The notes beneath the pieces were generated by a model. That model was not told where the DNA came from. It ran no database searches and was given only the letters and a program-made list of their open reading frames with translations. DNA of 64,000 nt. It comes from Cranoglanis bouderius. Lineage: Eukaryota; Chordata; Actinopteri; Siluriformes; Cranoglanididae. Below are positions 63,441 through 64,000 of this stretch, piece by piece. The translations under genes and the position numbers were made by a program. The number at the start of each line of letters is the position of its first letter. Position 1 is the stretch's first letter. Location: the NCBI GenBank assembly GCA_023630585.1, contig CM042560.1, positions 12,270,001-12,334,000 on the forward strand. The letters are read 5' to 3'.

Positions 63441-64000
63441 TTATTTTTGGTACAATTAAAAATGGCACACATGAAATTGAATGTATACTGTATATCATAT
63501 ACAGTATACTCGCATTTATATGTTTATCTTTGTTTTTCGTGATATTTGTTTATATATACAGTAGATATGTATGCGGACAGTTAGGGAAGTGTTTAAAGCT
63601 GACCTTTTGTTACGATTTTGAATCAAGACTAAAAACACATTTACAAATTAGCATTTTAATCTGTTTTTGGTTTATTTCTATACCAATTTCTATGCTTTTA
63701 ACTATGTTTCCATGTGATCTTGCTATCACAACTATGAACTATGTACAGCACTTTGGTCAACTTTGGTTATTTTACAGTAAGCATGCTTTATAAATAAATT
63801 ACTTACTGTTAAAGTCACAATCAGGTTGTAAACAAACATTTTTCTACCTATTTATTGCTAGGTTGTTTATTTAATTTCTTTGAGCTGTCAAACAGTTCAG
63901 ATTGATTAATTGAATAAAGGTGAGCCCATTTTTCATCCTGAACAAATAAAACAAATCCCGATTTCATATAAACAAAACGCTGAAAGGAATTACACACTGA
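63441..64000. other. grm1 intron, nothing recognised
   Basis: AT-rich, no supported feature. Confidence 0.4.

Overview
The window is nuclear DNA of a teleost fish. It has vertebrate genes split into short exons with GT-AG junctions, dense Tc1/mariner-type transposons, fish SINEs, and many long CA, GA, TA and AAT microsatellites. An otophysan such as a catfish is my guess from the repeat content; the sequence does not prove it.

Three genes lie head-to-tail on the minus strand. From the right edge leftward, grm1 (metabotropic glutamate receptor 1) contributes its last six coding exons between 56688 and 49427; its 5' exons lie beyond position 64000. Next is rab32 (Rab-family small GTPase), complete in three coding exons at 47126-46913, 31021-30744 and 17480-17331, with a predicted 213-residue protein. 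Last is adgb (androglobin), whose first six coding exons lie between 10927 and 783 and which continues off the left edge. The order grm1-rab32-adgb on one strand matches human 6q24, which supports orthology. The three genes do not form a functional pathway.

Introns and intergenic DNA are mostly repeats. From left to right: a MITE (1953-2456) and a deleted Tc1-like element (3346-4140), both in adgb introns; a cluster of TA-targeting elements at 6993-10358 that includes a MITE split by a probable solo LTR; more MITE copies and a Tc1 element nested in a MITE between adgb and rab32 (11499-16010). rab32 intron 2 holds a 5.8-kb CG/CA satellite (20665-26501), a second copy of the same Tc1 family (27463-29082) and a MITE (29211-29731). 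rab32 intron 1 holds a Tc1 relic, a MITE, a Tc1 broken by a SINE, a duplicated 300-bp segment, a 32-bp minisatellite and a V-SINE-like element. grm1 introns and 3' flank hold microsatellites, a dispersed repeat copy, SINE fragments and another Tc1 relic (61965-63266).

I found no undescribed defence, mobile or metabolic system. The most unusual objects are the alternating CG/CA satellite (possible Z-DNA, with a probably corrupted consensus at 24060-25320), two Tc1 copies that break frame at the same place, several datable nested insertions, and an RFX X-box-like site just upstream of adgb. The very long His/Arg/Thr/Pro reading frames in the satellite are not genes.
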